From: Kallipyga gabonensis
Lineage (GTDB): Bacteria > Bacillota > Clostridia > Tissierellales > Peptoniphilaceae
Direction of reading: 5' to 3'
Assembly: GCF_001286805.1 (NCBI RefSeq)
Contig: NZ_CXYV01000001.1
Span: forward strand, 1 to 64,000
Length of the DNA stretch: 64,000 nt
Positions 1 to 13,385 of this stretch are shown here, piece after piece. A program made the position numbers and the translations under genes. Positions within the stretch are counted from its first letter, which is position 1. Each line of letters opens with the position of its first letter. The notes beneath the pieces are model-generated. The model had not been told where the DNA came from. It saw only the letters and a list, made by a program, of their open reading frames with translations, and did not search any database.

Positions 1-31
1 AAAGCAAAACCCGAGAGCGATTGCTCTCGGG
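1..31 (-). terminator. rRNA operon terminator
   Basis: A perfect 9-bp inverted repeat (CCCGAGAGC / GCTCTCGGG, 10-31) lies just past the 5S gene. On the minus strand it is followed by TTTTGCTTT, as expected for an intrinsic terminator ending the rRNA transcript. Confidence 0.85.
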
Positions 32-39
32 CTTCTTAT

Positions 40-154
40 TTGGCGATTTCCTACTCTCCCAGGTCGTCTCCAACCAAGTACCATCGGCGTGAAGAGGCTT
101 AACTGCTGTGTTCGGAATGGGAACAGGTGGATCCCTCTTGCTATCATCACCATA
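40..154 (-). rRNA. rrf: 5S ribosomal RNA
   Basis: The minus strand reads the typical 5S core with CACCTGTTCCCATTCCGAAC and ends near GGGAGAGTAGG. It is the last gene of the rRNA operon, before the terminator at 1-31. Exact ends are estimated to within a few bases. Confidence 0.9.
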
Positions 155-194
155 TGAAGAATGAACACCTCATTCTTGTTTCACCTTAACCTCA

Positions 195-215
195 AATAGT
201 AAAAGATATTTCTGG

Positions 216-220
<5 letters not shown>
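195..220 (-). other. 23S processing stem, 3' arm
   Basis: This 26-base stretch is the exact reverse complement of 3267-3292 on the other side of 23S. The two arms would pair into the long duplex cut by RNase III during 23S maturation. Mature 23S ends should lie in or beside these arms. Confidence 0.85.
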
Positions 221-3266
<3,046 letters not shown>

Positions 3267-3272
<6 letters not shown>

Positions 3273-3292
3273 CAGAAATATCTTTTACTATT
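3267..3292 (-). other. 23S processing stem, 5' arm
   Basis: Perfect 26-base partner of 195-220. It marks the 5' side of the pre-23S processing duplex. Confidence 0.85.
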
Positions 3293-3332
3293 CGATTGTC
3301 AAGGACCACATCGAAGGTCTTAACCTCTGATG

Positions 3333-3357
3333 AAAAAACCCTTCATGATGAAGGGTT
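3333..3357 (-). terminator. Terminator-like hairpin inside the rRNA operon
   Basis: On the minus strand AACCCTTCA pairs with TGAAGGGTT and six T residues follow. This is a textbook intrinsic terminator shape, placed right after tRNA-Ala and before 23S in the sense direction. rRNA antitermination may let polymerase through, or it may adjust the 16S/tRNA to 23S ratio. Confidence 0.6.
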
Positions 3358-3358
3358 A

Positions 3359-3431
3359 TGGAGATGAAGAGAATCGAACTCTTGACCCCCTGCTTGCAAG
3401 GCAGGTGCTCTCCCCGCTGAGCTACACCCCC
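3359..3431 (-). tRNA. tRNA-Ala (UGC)
   Basis: The minus strand folds as a cloverleaf. The acceptor GGGGGTG pairs with CATCTCC, the D arm contains AGCTCAG, the anticodon loop CTTGCAA gives anticodon TGC, and the T arm contains GTTCGATTC. No 3' CCA is encoded (ATAA follows), so it must be added after transcription. It sits in the 16S-23S spacer, the classic place for tRNA-Ala. Confidence 0.95.
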
Positions 3432-3450
3432 ACGTCGCCTCGGACGCGAT

Positions 3451-3467
3451 TAGCAATCAATAAACTT
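3451..3467 (-). other. 16S processing stem (partner 5206-5222)
   Basis: TAGCAATCAATAAACTT here is the reverse complement of 5206-5222 except for one base. The arms flank 16S and would form the RNase III duplex that releases pre-16S. Confidence 0.7.
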
Positions 3468-3613
3468 ATGATTTTCGGTCTCTCGACCATTTTGTCTGCT
3501 CCAAGAATTGTTCGTAAGCTTTCGCGAATTCGGTTTCGGTACTTCTTCATCAGTTACCTGACGCCTTTTCCCTTGCCTTCCTTCTCGTATTTCTTACTCA
3601 CCTTCTCAAGCTT

Positions 3614-5150
<1,537 letters not shown>

Positions 5151-5262
5151 TTCGAGAGTCATATTCTGACTCGAAAAATCAATAGTTACATTGAATGTGA
5201 TACTCAAGTTCATTGATTGCTATTCTGTTTGAAAAGATCGCGTCACTCGAGGTGACCAATAT

Positions 5263-5291
5263 AATCTAGCACTTCAAAAAGGTCTTGTCAA
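5263..5291 (-). promoter_or_regulatory. rRNA operon promoter
   Basis: On the minus strand a perfect -35 TTGACA (5291-5286) is followed after 17 bp by TAGATT (5268-5263), about 110 bp upstream of 16S. The 5151-5380 gap holds this promoter, the 16S leader and the processing arm at 5206-5222, and no gene. Confidence 0.8.
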
Positions 5292-5380
5292 GGTAAACTT
5301 GAAATTATTTTATAAAATCCTGTTTTTTGACCTCCCTTTTTCAAGGCCGTTAAACATGATACACGCCAAAAGGCAACTTG

Positions 5381-5806
5381 TCAAATATCAAAGTCAAAAA
5401 TATTAATCCCTGTAACCGGATCCATTTTTCGGTCAACTTTTCCATCGTGTTCAGTAATGAAGAGTTCACAGGTTACGGAAATATAAACCTCTTTCACATG
5501 ACCACCGAAGCACTCCCCTTGTTCATTGCAGACGCTGATATGGAGGTGGGGGTAAAATTCCCCGTCCTTAGTGGTAATGCTCCCCAGAAGGGAAAGAATT
5601 TCTGCAGAAAAGGTGAAATGGTGCTCCTTAAAGGTCATATCCTCTAAAGAAAAAGCTCCCAGGCGGACATCATTGGTTGCCCCAATTCCCCGAATATCGG
5701 CCATGGTGATATTTTCCTTTTTCGCAATTTCCTCCAAACAGGCGATAACCTCTTCTCCCCGGTCAATTCGACAAACCAGGGTCTTTCCGAAACGACGATA
5801 GTCCAT
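5381..5806 (-). CDS. PPC/DUF296-domain protein
   Basis: This 141-residue protein is almost wholly one PPC (DUF296) domain. The diagnostic run PHLHIS followed by FGGHV near residues 86-105 contains the metal-binding histidines of the family. Members occur as AT-hook proteins in plants and as stand-alone bacterial proteins of uncertain role, often called DNA-binding. I place the start at ATG 5806, which has AAAGGAAG five bases upstream, rather than a GTG 21 bases earlier that lacks a ribosome site. It lies 41 bp after glnN and may be co-transcribed. Confidence 0.85.
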   Translation of the reverse strand: MDYRRFGKTLVCRIDRGEEVIACLEEIAKKENITMADIRGIGATNDVRLGAFSLEDMTFKEHHFTFSAEILSLLGSITTKDGEFYPHLHISVCNEQGECFGGHVKEVYISVTCELFITEHDGKVDRKMDPVTGINIFDFDI

Positions 5807-5847
5807 AATGACTTCCTTTCTTTTCACTTAACAAAGCTTTTATCGTC

Positions 5848-7932
5848 TTACTGAACAACCAGGTCCTCTTCCCCGGGATAGGGATAGACCAGATAGGGCG
5901 TATTGAGTTCAACCTTCTCTAAGAGATGGACAAGCTCATCCATTTTGGGGCGGAGAATCTCAACCATATCCCGGCAAATCTTTTCGTTTGACTCTTCCTG
6001 AATAATTTCATTCGTCAAATTTTCCAAGTCCAAGGTTAGAGCGTCAATCCGGTCCATAAATTGGGCATTCAGGTCTGACCTCCTATTGGCGGATGTCACT
6101 CTCTCCCCTGAAACTAATTGATCTAAGATCAACTGGTAATCAGCCAAAGCTGGATAAATCTTTTGAGAAGCCATCCGTGTTAAAATCCGGGCTTGAATCT
6201 TAACCAGGTGGATAAATTCACTCATGAGGATGTCCTGACGAGCCTGAAGCTCAACCCGATTCAGGATGTCAAAGGGTTCTAACAGATCCACAGTCTGTGG
6301 GTCAGTTAAAATGGGAACAGTATCGATATAGTTGTCGGACCGGTAGAGCTTACGCTTATCCGCTTCTTCCACCCAGGCTTCTGTGTAAGCATCCCCATCG
6401 AAAAGGATACGGGCATGGTCAAGGGCAATATGATGAACAATCTCCAGGACTACCCGGTGGAGGTCCTCATTGGAGCCAATCTCCGCTTTCTCCAAATCAT
6501 CCCCGATTTCTCGAAGGGACTGGGCCATGGCGGCGTAAATCACGGTATTGAGGAAAGAGGCGTTTTGTGAAGAACCCAACATCCGAAATTCAAACTTATT
6601 TCCGGTAAAAGAAATAGGGATGGTCCTGTTCCTGTCCGTTGCCTCCACCTTTTGGCCGGCCAGGTTGATAATGGGCTCAATATAGGTGGTCAGCTCCACA
6701 GGAGAAATATCCGTCGTTTCCACCAGGTTCATGAAGAGCCTGTGGAGGGGAGCACCAAGGTAAACTGATGTAATGGTCGGCGGAGCCTCAAATCCGCCTA
6801 GACGGTGGTCATTGCCCTCACAGGAAGAGACCATCCGCAATAAAACCTGATGACGGTCACAGGCCATGATGAAAGCGGCAATAAAGACTAAGAATTGGAG
6901 ATCTTCCGGCTGGTGGTCGCCCGGGTCAAAAAGGTTGTCGCCTGTGGAGGTCAGGAGGGAAAAGTTGTTGTGCTTTCCGGATCCGGACATGCCGCTAAAG
7001 GGCTTTTCATGAAGAAGACAGACCATATCATGTTGTAGGGCAACCCTCTCCAGAATGTCCATGACCTGCATATTTTGGTCGATAGTAGTGACCGATTCAT
7101 CAAAAGTCGATGAAAATTCATATTGGCCGGGACCCACTTCATTATGCTCAATATCAGCATAGATCCCCAGCTTCCAACACTCTTCATTAACATCATTCAT
7201 AAATGCCTGCACACGGGGATTTATCCTCCCGGCATAGGTCTGATCGTACTCCCCTCCCTTGGGAATGTCGGAGGAGAAGAGAACCCGCTTGCAAAATTTT
7301 ATATCCGGTCGCTTGTCCGCCTCCTTCCGGTCAAGGAGGAAGTATTCCTGCTCCAAACCTAACATGGGTTTGACGAACTCAACTTCCTTGCCCATAAGCC
7401 TAAGCACCCGACAGGCTTCCTTGTCCAGAGCCCGGATGGACTTGATTAACGGAAGCTTGAGGTCCAGCTTCTGACCGTTATAAGAAATGAAAACCGAGGG
7501 AATATAGAGAATCTTTCCTCGAACAAAAGCATAGGAGGTGATGTCCCAGAAGGTATAGCCCCGGGCTTCAAAAGTGTCTCTCAGTCCCCCATTCGGAAAG
7601 GAAGACCCATCAGTCTCCCCTTGGACCAGAGATTTTCCGGAAAACCGGTCCATGGGTCGACCATCCTCGCCCTTTTGGAGGAAGGAAGAATGTTTCTCGG
7701 CCGTCTTTCCATTCAGAGGTTGGAACCAGTGGCAGAAATGGGTGGCTCCTCGCTCGATAGCCCAGGTTTTCATGGCATGAGCGATGGCATCTGCCACCTC
7801 CCGATTGATGGGCCGCTCTTTTTCACAGGCCTCCTGCCAGGCAAGAAAGACCGGTTTGGGCAAGTAGTCCCTCATTTTTTCCTTGTTAAATTGATTCTCG
7901 GCAAATTTCTCCAGGACGGTTTTGCTGGACAT
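5848..7932 (-). CDS. glnN: Glutamine synthetase type III
   Basis: ATP-dependent glutamine synthetase joining ammonia to glutamate; cytoplasmic nitrogen assimilation. The 694-residue length and motifs fit the GlnN (GSIII) family. Residues 98-112 (SGKSLVQGETDGSS) are the GSIII signature, E194/E196 lie in LEQEYFLLDR, 262-272 is EHNEVGPGQYE, 309-322 is EKPFSGMSGSGKHN, and NRTIPISFTGNKFEFR follows further on. GGAGG sits in front of ATG 7932. It starts 8 bp after the J-domain gene, so the two are probably one operon driven from 8758-8786. Confidence 0.96.
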   Translation of the reverse strand: MSSKTVLEKFAENQFNKEKMRDYLPKPVFLAWQEACEKERPINREVADAIAHAMKTWAIERGATHFCHWFQPLNGKTAEKHSSFLQKGEDGRPMDRFSGKSLVQGETDGSSFPNGGLRDTFEARGYTFWDITSYAFVRGKILYIPSVFISYNGQKLDLKLPLIKSIRALDKEACRVLRLMGKEVEFVKPMLGLEQEYFLLDRKEADKRPDIKFCKRVLFSSDIPKGGEYDQTYAGRINPRVQAFMNDVNEECWKLGIYADIEHNEVGPGQYEFSSTFDESVTTIDQNMQVMDILERVALQHDMVCLLHEKPFSGMSGSGKHNNFSLLTSTGDNLFDPGDHQPEDLQFLVFIAAFIMACDRHQVLLRMVSSCEGNDHRLGGFEAPPTITSVYLGAPLHRLFMNLVETTDISPVELTTYIEPIINLAGQKVEATDRNRTIPISFTGNKFEFRMLGSSQNASFLNTVIYAAMAQSLREIGDDLEKAEIGSNEDLHRVVLEIVHHIALDHARILFDGDAYTEAWVEEADKRKLYRSDNYIDTVPILTDPQTVDLLEPFDILNRVELQARQDILMSEFIHLVKIQARILTRMASQKIYPALADYQLILDQLVSGERVTSANRRSDLNAQFMDRIDALTLDLENLTNEIIQEESNEKICRDMVEILRPKMDELVHLLEKVELNTPYLVYPYPGEEDLVVQ

Positions 7933-7940
7933 GGCCCCTC

Positions 7941-8735
7941 CTACATTCGCTTATAGCGATCAATGTTTTCCCTGGAAAGGAATTCATAGGCTTGGTTGAT
8001 TTTCTGGAATTTTTCCGTTGCTCCGGCTTCCTTATTAATATCCGGGTGGTATTTCTTTGCCAATTTCCGGTAGGCTAACTTGGCTTGGTATTCGTCCGTA
8101 TCATAGGGAATGCCCAGGGTATCGCAAGCCTCTTTGTATTTTTTCTTAAAATCATCAAAGGGATTGTAGGCTCCTTGCTGTCGCTCGCTGTTCTGGTAGC
8201 CTTCATACCCTCCCTGGCTATAGCCCTGCCCACCGGTCTGTCCATAACCCTGTCCACCGTAACCGGCTTGACGGTAAAACTCCTTAAAAATCTCCTCCCA
8301 ACGAGCGTTTTGAGCCTCTTGTGCCCGACGGCGGGCTTCTTCTTCCTCCCGCATCTTCTGTCTCCGATAAGCCGGACCATAGTGAGAGAAATCCTTCTTA
8401 GAGTCTTTACCCAGGCGGTAATAATCCGCTTGGTCATAGAGGTATTCGGTGAATATATAGCGTCCATAATCCAAAAAAGAGACAAAGGTCATCCCTAAAA
8501 AAGGAAAAAGGACCAAGACCATGATAAAAATTAAAAAACCGGGGTGGATAAAGGGAATAAGGAAAATCCCCCCGGAAAAAATGGTAAAGCCAAAGCAGGT
8601 GAGGAGGGGAAGGAAAAGCTGGCGTATTCCTTCGACCAAACCGACAGCTGCAGACAATACCCCAATCAGGCCTCCAAAGACCAGGTCGATGAAACGAGCC
8701 AGACCGAATAACAGGTTTCCCCATATTTTTTTCAT
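7941..8735 (-). CDS. J-domain membrane protein
   Basis: A 264-residue protein with two or three hydrophobic segments in the first 90 residues. A charged, Glu/Arg-rich helix (about 115-150) and a Gly/Tyr/Gln-rich linker (about 158-190) follow. The C-terminus is a J domain with the HPD motif at 230-232, which normally stimulates Hsp70 (DnaK) ATPase. This suggests recruitment of DnaK to the membrane. It is not classical DnaJ: the J domain is C-terminal and there is no zinc-finger region. AAGGAGGG precedes ATG 8735. First gene of the glnN operon; why it is linked to glnN is unclear. Confidence 0.85.
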   Translation of the reverse strand: MKKIWGNLLFGLARFIDLVFGGLIGVLSAAVGLVEGIRQLFLPLLTCFGFTIFSGGIFLIPFIHPGFLIFIMVLVLFPFLGMTFVSFLDYGRYIFTEYLYDQADYYRLGKDSKKDFSHYGPAYRRQKMREEEEARRRAQEAQNARWEEIFKEFYRQAGYGGQGYGQTGGQGYSQGGYEGYQNSERQQGAYNPFDDFKKKYKEACDTLGIPYDTDEYQAKLAYRKLAKKYHPDINKEAGATEKFQKINQAYEFLSRENIDRYKRM

Positions 8736-8757
8736 GGGCCCTCCTTGTGATAAAATT

Positions 8758-8786
8758 TAGATAAAATGAAGCTTAGCGAAAGTCAA
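8758..8786 (-). promoter_or_regulatory. Promoter of the J-domain/glnN operon
   Basis: On the minus strand TTGACT (8786-8781), a 17-bp spacer and TATCTA (8763-8758) lie about 25 bp upstream of the J-domain start. The 8736-8863 gap is divergent, and the plus-strand SDR promoter is less clear. Confidence 0.6.
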
Positions 8787-8863
8787 AAGCTTCAATATAC
8801 TTGGTTTTTATTTTAACACTCAATATCGTTAATAATATGAAAAAAAGGAGGCTTGGGTCAAGT

Positions 8864-9622
8864 ATGATAGGGTCCAATGCGAGGAAGAAAGAAACAATTT
8901 TCATCACCGGAGGATCCCGGGGAATTGGCCGAGCTACTGCTCTCCGAATGGCGGGACCGGGCCGAAACATTGCCCTCCTTTACCGGCAACACGAAGAAGA
9001 GGCTAGGGAAGTGGCCGCCCTTTGCCGGGAAAAGGGATCCGATAGCCTCTTCCTTCAAACCGATGTCTCCGATTTTGACGGGCTTTCCGAGGCTTTTAGT
9101 CAAGTTAACAGGACCTTTGGAGGAGTAGATGTCCTGGTCAATAATGCCGGTGTCTCCACCTATGGCATGGTTCAGGACATCTCCCCCCTGGAGTGGGACC
9201 GGGTCTTCTCCATCAACGTTAATGGCTACTTTTACACCACTAAGCTGGCCATCCCCCACATGGTTGACCGAAAGTGGGGACGGATCATCAACATCTCCTC
9301 CGTTTGGGGGATGGTCGGGGCATCCTGTGAATCCCTCTATGCGGCTACAAAAGGAGCCATCATTGCCTTTACCAAGTCCTGTGCCAGGGAGCTTGCCTTT
9401 TCCGGCATCACCTGCAACTGCATTGCCCCCGGAATGGTGGACACCCCCATGATGGAAGAACTGGATGAGGAATCCGTCCAGGTGGCTCTCTCTGAAATCC
9501 CTCTGGGCCGGATGGTTGAGCCGGAGGAGGTTGCCCTTTGGGTGGACCATTTTGCCTCCAAGGAAGCGGAGGCCACCACCGGCCAGGTTATTTCTCCCAA
9601 TGGGGGATGGATTATTTCGTGA
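8864..9622 (+). CDS. SDR-family oxidoreductase (FabG-like)
   Basis: NAD(P)-dependent short-chain dehydrogenase, 252 residues, close in form to 3-oxoacyl-ACP reductase. Visible motifs are TGGSRGIG (15-22) for cofactor binding, NNAG (93-96), Ser146 in INISS, and the catalytic Y159-A-A-T-K163. GQVISPNGGW near the end matches FabG C-termini. There is no fatty-acid gene cluster here, so the substrate is open. AAGGAGG at 8845-8851 points to ATG 8864; earlier in-frame starts lack a ribosome site. It converges on addA and overlaps its end by 11 bp. Confidence 0.85.
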   Translation: MIGSNARKKETIFITGGSRGIGRATALRMAGPGRNIALLYRQHEEEAREVAALCREKGSDSLFLQTDVSDFDGLSEAFSQVNRTFGGVDVLVNNAGVSTYGMVQDISPLEWDRVFSINVNGYFYTTKLAIPHMVDRKWGRIINISSVWGMVGASCESLYAATKGAIIAFTKSCARELAFSGITCNCIAPGMVDTPMMEELDEESVQVALSEIPLGRMVEPEEVALWVDHFASKEAEATTGQVISPNGGWIIS

Positions 9623-12600
9623 GGTCTAACCTCTCGGCCTTTCTATGACGAACCCAATAAAGGTAGGCTTCGACCACCGGCTTGCCCAAAGCCTTCTCCA
9701 AGGCCAGGGCATAGAGCTTGACTTGGTCAATATAGCGGTCTTTGACCATGACTCTATCGGTTTTGAAATCCAGGAGAAGGAGACCCGTCTTTCCTTCACC
9801 GGTCTCTTCCAGATCGACAAACAAGTCCATACGACCATCAATGGTGAGGGTTCCCTCACCGTATTGGCCTTCTCCTGGACGAAGTCCCGGAGGGAGGTCT
9901 TTTTCTTTGATCCGGAGGGTGAAGGCCTCTTCCCGGTGGATAGCCGGGCCCATGGCCCAAAGGCGTTTCCCCAAGGGGGAGTGGTAGAAGGCGAGGACTT
10001 GGTCAAGGTCAACGCCTGCCACTTCCTCGTCGGTTAGATATGCCCGGTCAACAAGCCCCCTGATTTCTTCTTTCAATTCTTCCGGGCTATAAGGCCGGAT
10101 GGGGAGAGTTTGGAGGATATTATGGACGATGGAACCATAGTCGGCCCCCTGAATTTTTCCCGTTGTTCGGAGAAATTCGGGAATGGATAAAAGATCCCCT
10201 TCCCCGGTATTCCCCTCCCCGGGTCTCCATCCGCTTAAAAGGCTTGTCTCTTCCTGAGAAATCAGTTCAGTCACTGATTTTTTAATGGGTTGGATACGGC
10301 CACGAGAGTCAGGATAGGTAAAAGACATGACTTCTTCTGCCCGCTTCCAAATTCCTTCCTGTTGACTACCTTCTTTCGGTGGTGGGTTCTTCAAGGGTTG
10401 AGAAACCTCCCCATCCCATGGCCGGTAGGCCCCTTCTTCTTCAATAACCAGGGAAAATCCGTCCTTGGGACGGCCATCTTCAAGATGATCATCCGAAAAG
10501 GCGGACCCTTCCGGGAGTCGGATGACCCGGTTTTTCAGGTCTTGACCGATGGATCCCCGGGCCCGGGTCCAGGCGGACCGGTCATGGCGGAGTAGGGTGA
10601 TGAGCCAGTCCTGGAAGGACTTGCCCTGGTCCAGTTCAAATTGGACCTCATCTCCATTGCGGGCCAGGGGGCGGAGGAAGGCATCCGCCAGGTCCTTTCC
10701 TCCACCGATCAGAACCAGGCGGGAGATGGCACGAGTCAGGGCCACATAAAAGATCCGGACTTCCTCATCTCTCTCCCGGTCCAACTGGCGGGATTTGTCC
10801 AGGTCCAGGCGGATAGACGGGCCTTCCAGGATCTTTCCGGTCTCCGAGTCCTCCCGGCGGTCAGCCAGGCTCAGCCCTTCTTCGGTGGAGAAGGAATAGG
10901 GTTCGGTTAACTTCCCGTGGAAACGGGCGGCCAGGTCAGCAAGGACTACCACCTTAGCATCCAGGCCCTTGGATCCGTGAATGGTCATGAGACGGACAAC
11001 ATTGTCCGATTCGGAAAGGTCATTGGCAGGATTCATTCCCTCCCCTCCGGATCCGGTTTCTTCCTCAAGCCGGCGGATCATCCCGGTCAGGTCGGATCGA
11101 CCTTCCCCTTCATATAGCTCGGCGTAGCGGAGAAGAACATGGAGGTTTTCTTTCCGCTCTCCTCCGTGGTCCATGGCCTGAACATAGTCGTAGAACCCCG
11201 AAGACCGGAAGACATAGGCTACGAAGTCCGCCAGGGGCATAAGGTCCTGGGCCTTGCGGAAGGCAAGGATCCTGGACCAAAATTCCAAGGCCTGCTTCCG
11301 GAGGTCATCATAGGATAGACCGGTCTTGTCCATGTCACCGTCAACTTCCTCAACATCCAAAAGAGCAAAAAAGGCTTCGGAGAAAGATCCATGGGGATGG
11401 AAGATCCGGACGGAGGCCAGGTCATCATCCGACCAGCCCCCTACATAGGAAGATAGGGCGGAAAGAAGGGGGAGGTCCTCCCGAGCATTGTCAATGACCT
11501 TGAGGAGGTTGAGGGCGATGGCCAGCTCCGTTGCCTCCATATCCACGGACCCCAGGTCGGTATGGGTGGGAATCCCGAAATAACGAAGGACATAATCATA
11601 GTTCAAGCTGGCAATATTCTTCCGGAAGAGGACCGTGATGTCCCGGTAGCTGTGGTCCGGGCTTTCTGCCAAATAATTTTTAATCCACCGGGCAAGGTAA
11701 AAGGCTCCGGCAGGCTTTTCATTGATATACTCCTCCCCCTCTCCGGCGACCGCTTCTTCCTCACCTTCCTCCTCCTTTTCCTGGTTCAACAAGACAACCT
11801 CCACCTGCCCGGGCAGGACCCCTTTCTCCAGGTCTTCCAGAGCCCTCTCCTGGGCGGGAAGGTTGACCCGCCCTCTCTGTCCCGGCGACCGGTAGAGGAC
11901 CTCCCCCCGTTCGGGGACCATGAGGGGGTCGAAGACGGCATTGATAAAGTCCAGAACATTCTTCTCCGACCGGAAGTTATAAGTCAGAAATAGGGCGAGT
12001 GACCGGTCATCTCTTTCGTCCTCATAGGCCTCCATCCGATCGATGAAGTTTTGGGGTTGGGCCTTGCGGAAGGCGTAGATAGACTGCTTGATGTCTCCCA
12101 CAAAAAAGAGCCTTCCCCGATCTCCGGCCAGTTTTTCGATGATAATGTTCTGAAGGTCGGAGGCATCCTGATACTCATCAAAATAGATGGATTGGTAGCG
12201 ATCTTGAAAATCCTTCCGTAGGTCCTCCATGTCAAGGAGGCGGACCATGAGGTGTTCCATATCGTCAAAGGAGATGGCTCGATTTTCTTTTTTCAGGGCT
12301 TGGAGGCGGGACTTGTAGTCCAGAGCCAGGTCAACCAGGATGGTCAGGGAGGTCTTTATTCTCTCCCCCTCTTGAGCCAGGGCCTCCCGGTCGGCTTTTT
12401 TTACCGCTGTTAGTAGTTCTTCCTTACGCCGGCGAAGGAGGTCCCGGTTTTTCTTGAACCTATCTTTGATGGCCACGGCCTCTTCTCCGTATTTTTTCGA
12501 TACGGTCAGGGCTTTAAAGCTTGGCGGGCTTTGAATGAGAGAGGGATCCCCGGAAAAATAAGCGAGAACCGCCTCCTCATAATAGACCGGCTCCTCTTCC

Positions 12601-13385
12601 AGGGCCTCTACATAGGCTCGGCCAAGACCGGGGTCGACAGCCCCCAGTTCCTCCTCAGCCCGATCCAAAAATACCTCATATTCCTTAACAAAAGCAGTGA
12701 GGAGAGGAAGTACCACCAAAGCTTTATACGCTTGAAAGCTCTCTTCGACATCATCAGGGCTTCCAACCCGGTTGACCCTGTCCATGACCCACTCCTCAGG
12801 ATTGCTGACCTGGTCCATACAGGCAACCAGACGGTCCACCATGGTTCGGAGGGGGTCATCGCTTCTGCGGTTGGACAAACCATAGGCCTCGATGAAGGCC
12901 ATGACCTCGGGATCCCTCTCTGTATAGACGGTATCCATAAGCTCATCCATGGCTTGGTTTTTGAGCTCGGCCAGGGCCTTGGCTTCAATGATGTGGACCC
13001 CCGGATCCATACCCAATCGGTCGAAATTCTCCTGAATTTTCTCGTAACAAAAGGCATGAAGGGTTTGGATATTGGCGGAGGCCAGGCTGTTGACCTGGTC
13101 AAAGAGCCGGTAGCGGGCTTCCGGAGAAAGAGGTGGTTCCCGATCTGCCCCTAGGGCTCCGGTCAGGGCTTCTCGAATTTTTTCTTTCAGAGAGTTGGCC
13201 GCCTTGTTGGTAAAGGTCACGATGAGCATGTTTTTCAGGGACCGGTCGTCTTCCAGGATTTCCCGGATAACCCGCTCTACAAGGACAGCTGTCTTCCCCG
13301 CCCCGGCCTGGGCGGAGACGAGGAGGTTTCTGTCTCTCTCCTCCACCACCTTCTTTTGCTCCTCCGTGAATTGGACTTGGGTCAT
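9612..13385 (-). CDS. addA: ATP-dependent helicase/nuclease AddA
   Basis: Helicase-nuclease subunit of AddAB, which resects double-strand DNA breaks for RecA loading and degrades foreign linear DNA. About 1257 residues. Walker A AQAGAGKT lies near 26-33, helicase motif II is IYFDEYQDA, motif III is FFVGDIKQSIYAFR, and the C-terminal PD-(D/E)XK nuclease has LLLLDFKTD near 1200. The start is ATG 13385, which overlaps the addB stop as ATGA with AAGGGTGG upstream, implying translational coupling. An ATG at 13403 lacks a ribosome site. Last gene of the ROK-addB-addA operon. Confidence 0.95.
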   Translation of the reverse strand: MTQVQFTEEQKKVVEERDRNLLVSAQAGAGKTAVLVERVIREILEDDRSLKNMLIVTFTNKAANSLKEKIREALTGALGADREPPLSPEARYRLFDQVNSLASANIQTLHAFCYEKIQENFDRLGMDPGVHIIEAKALAELKNQAMDELMDTVYTERDPEVMAFIEAYGLSNRRSDDPLRTMVDRLVACMDQVSNPEEWVMDRVNRVGSPDDVEESFQAYKALVVLPLLTAFVKEYEVFLDRAEEELGAVDPGLGRAYVEALEEEPVYYEEAVLAYFSGDPSLIQSPPSFKALTVSKKYGEEAVAIKDRFKKNRDLLRRRKEELLTAVKKADREALAQEGERIKTSLTILVDLALDYKSRLQALKKENRAISFDDMEHLMVRLLDMEDLRKDFQDRYQSIYFDEYQDASDLQNIIIEKLAGDRGRLFFVGDIKQSIYAFRKAQPQNFIDRMEAYEDERDDRSLALFLTYNFRSEKNVLDFINAVFDPLMVPERGEVLYRSPGQRGRVNLPAQERALEDLEKGVLPGQVEVVLLNQEKEEEGEEEAVAGEGEEYINEKPAGAFYLARWIKNYLAESPDHSYRDITVLFRKNIASLNYDYVLRYFGIPTHTDLGSVDMEATELAIALNLLKVIDNAREDLPLLSALSSYVGGWSDDDLASVRIFHPHGSFSEAFFALLDVEEVDGDMDKTGLSYDDLRKQALEFWSRILAFRKAQDLMPLADFVAYVFRSSGFYDYVQAMDHGGERKENLHVLLRYAELYEGEGRSDLTGMIRRLEEETGSGGEGMNPANDLSESDNVVRLMTIHGSKGLDAKVVVLADLAARFHGKLTEPYSFSTEEGLSLADRREDSETGKILEGPSIRLDLDKSRQLDRERDEEVRIFYVALTRAISRLVLIGGGKDLADAFLRPLARNGDEVQFELDQGKSFQDWLITLLRHDRSAWTRARGSIGQDLKNRVIRLPEGSAFSDDHLEDGRPKDGFSLVIEEEGAYRPWDGEVSQPLKNPPPKEGSQQEGIWKRAEEVMSFTYPDSRGRIQPIKKSVTELISQEETSLLSGWRPGEGNTGEGDLLSIPEFLRTTGKIQGADYGSIVHNILQTLPIRPYSPEELKEEIRGLVDRAYLTDEEVAGVDLDQVLAFYHSPLGKRLWAMGPAIHREEAFTLRIKEKDLPPGLRPGEGQYGEGTLTIDGRMDLFVDLEETGEGKTGLLLLDFKTDRVMVKDRYIDQVKLYALALEKALGKPVVEAYLYWVRHRKAERLDLTK

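Noticed and set aside
5378-5647. 89-codon plus-strand frame opposite the PPC-domain gene
   Set aside because: Fully antisense to a conserved PPC domain; no start signal.
12531-13154. 207-codon plus-strand frame inside addA
   Set aside because: Antisense to conserved AddA helicase sequence.
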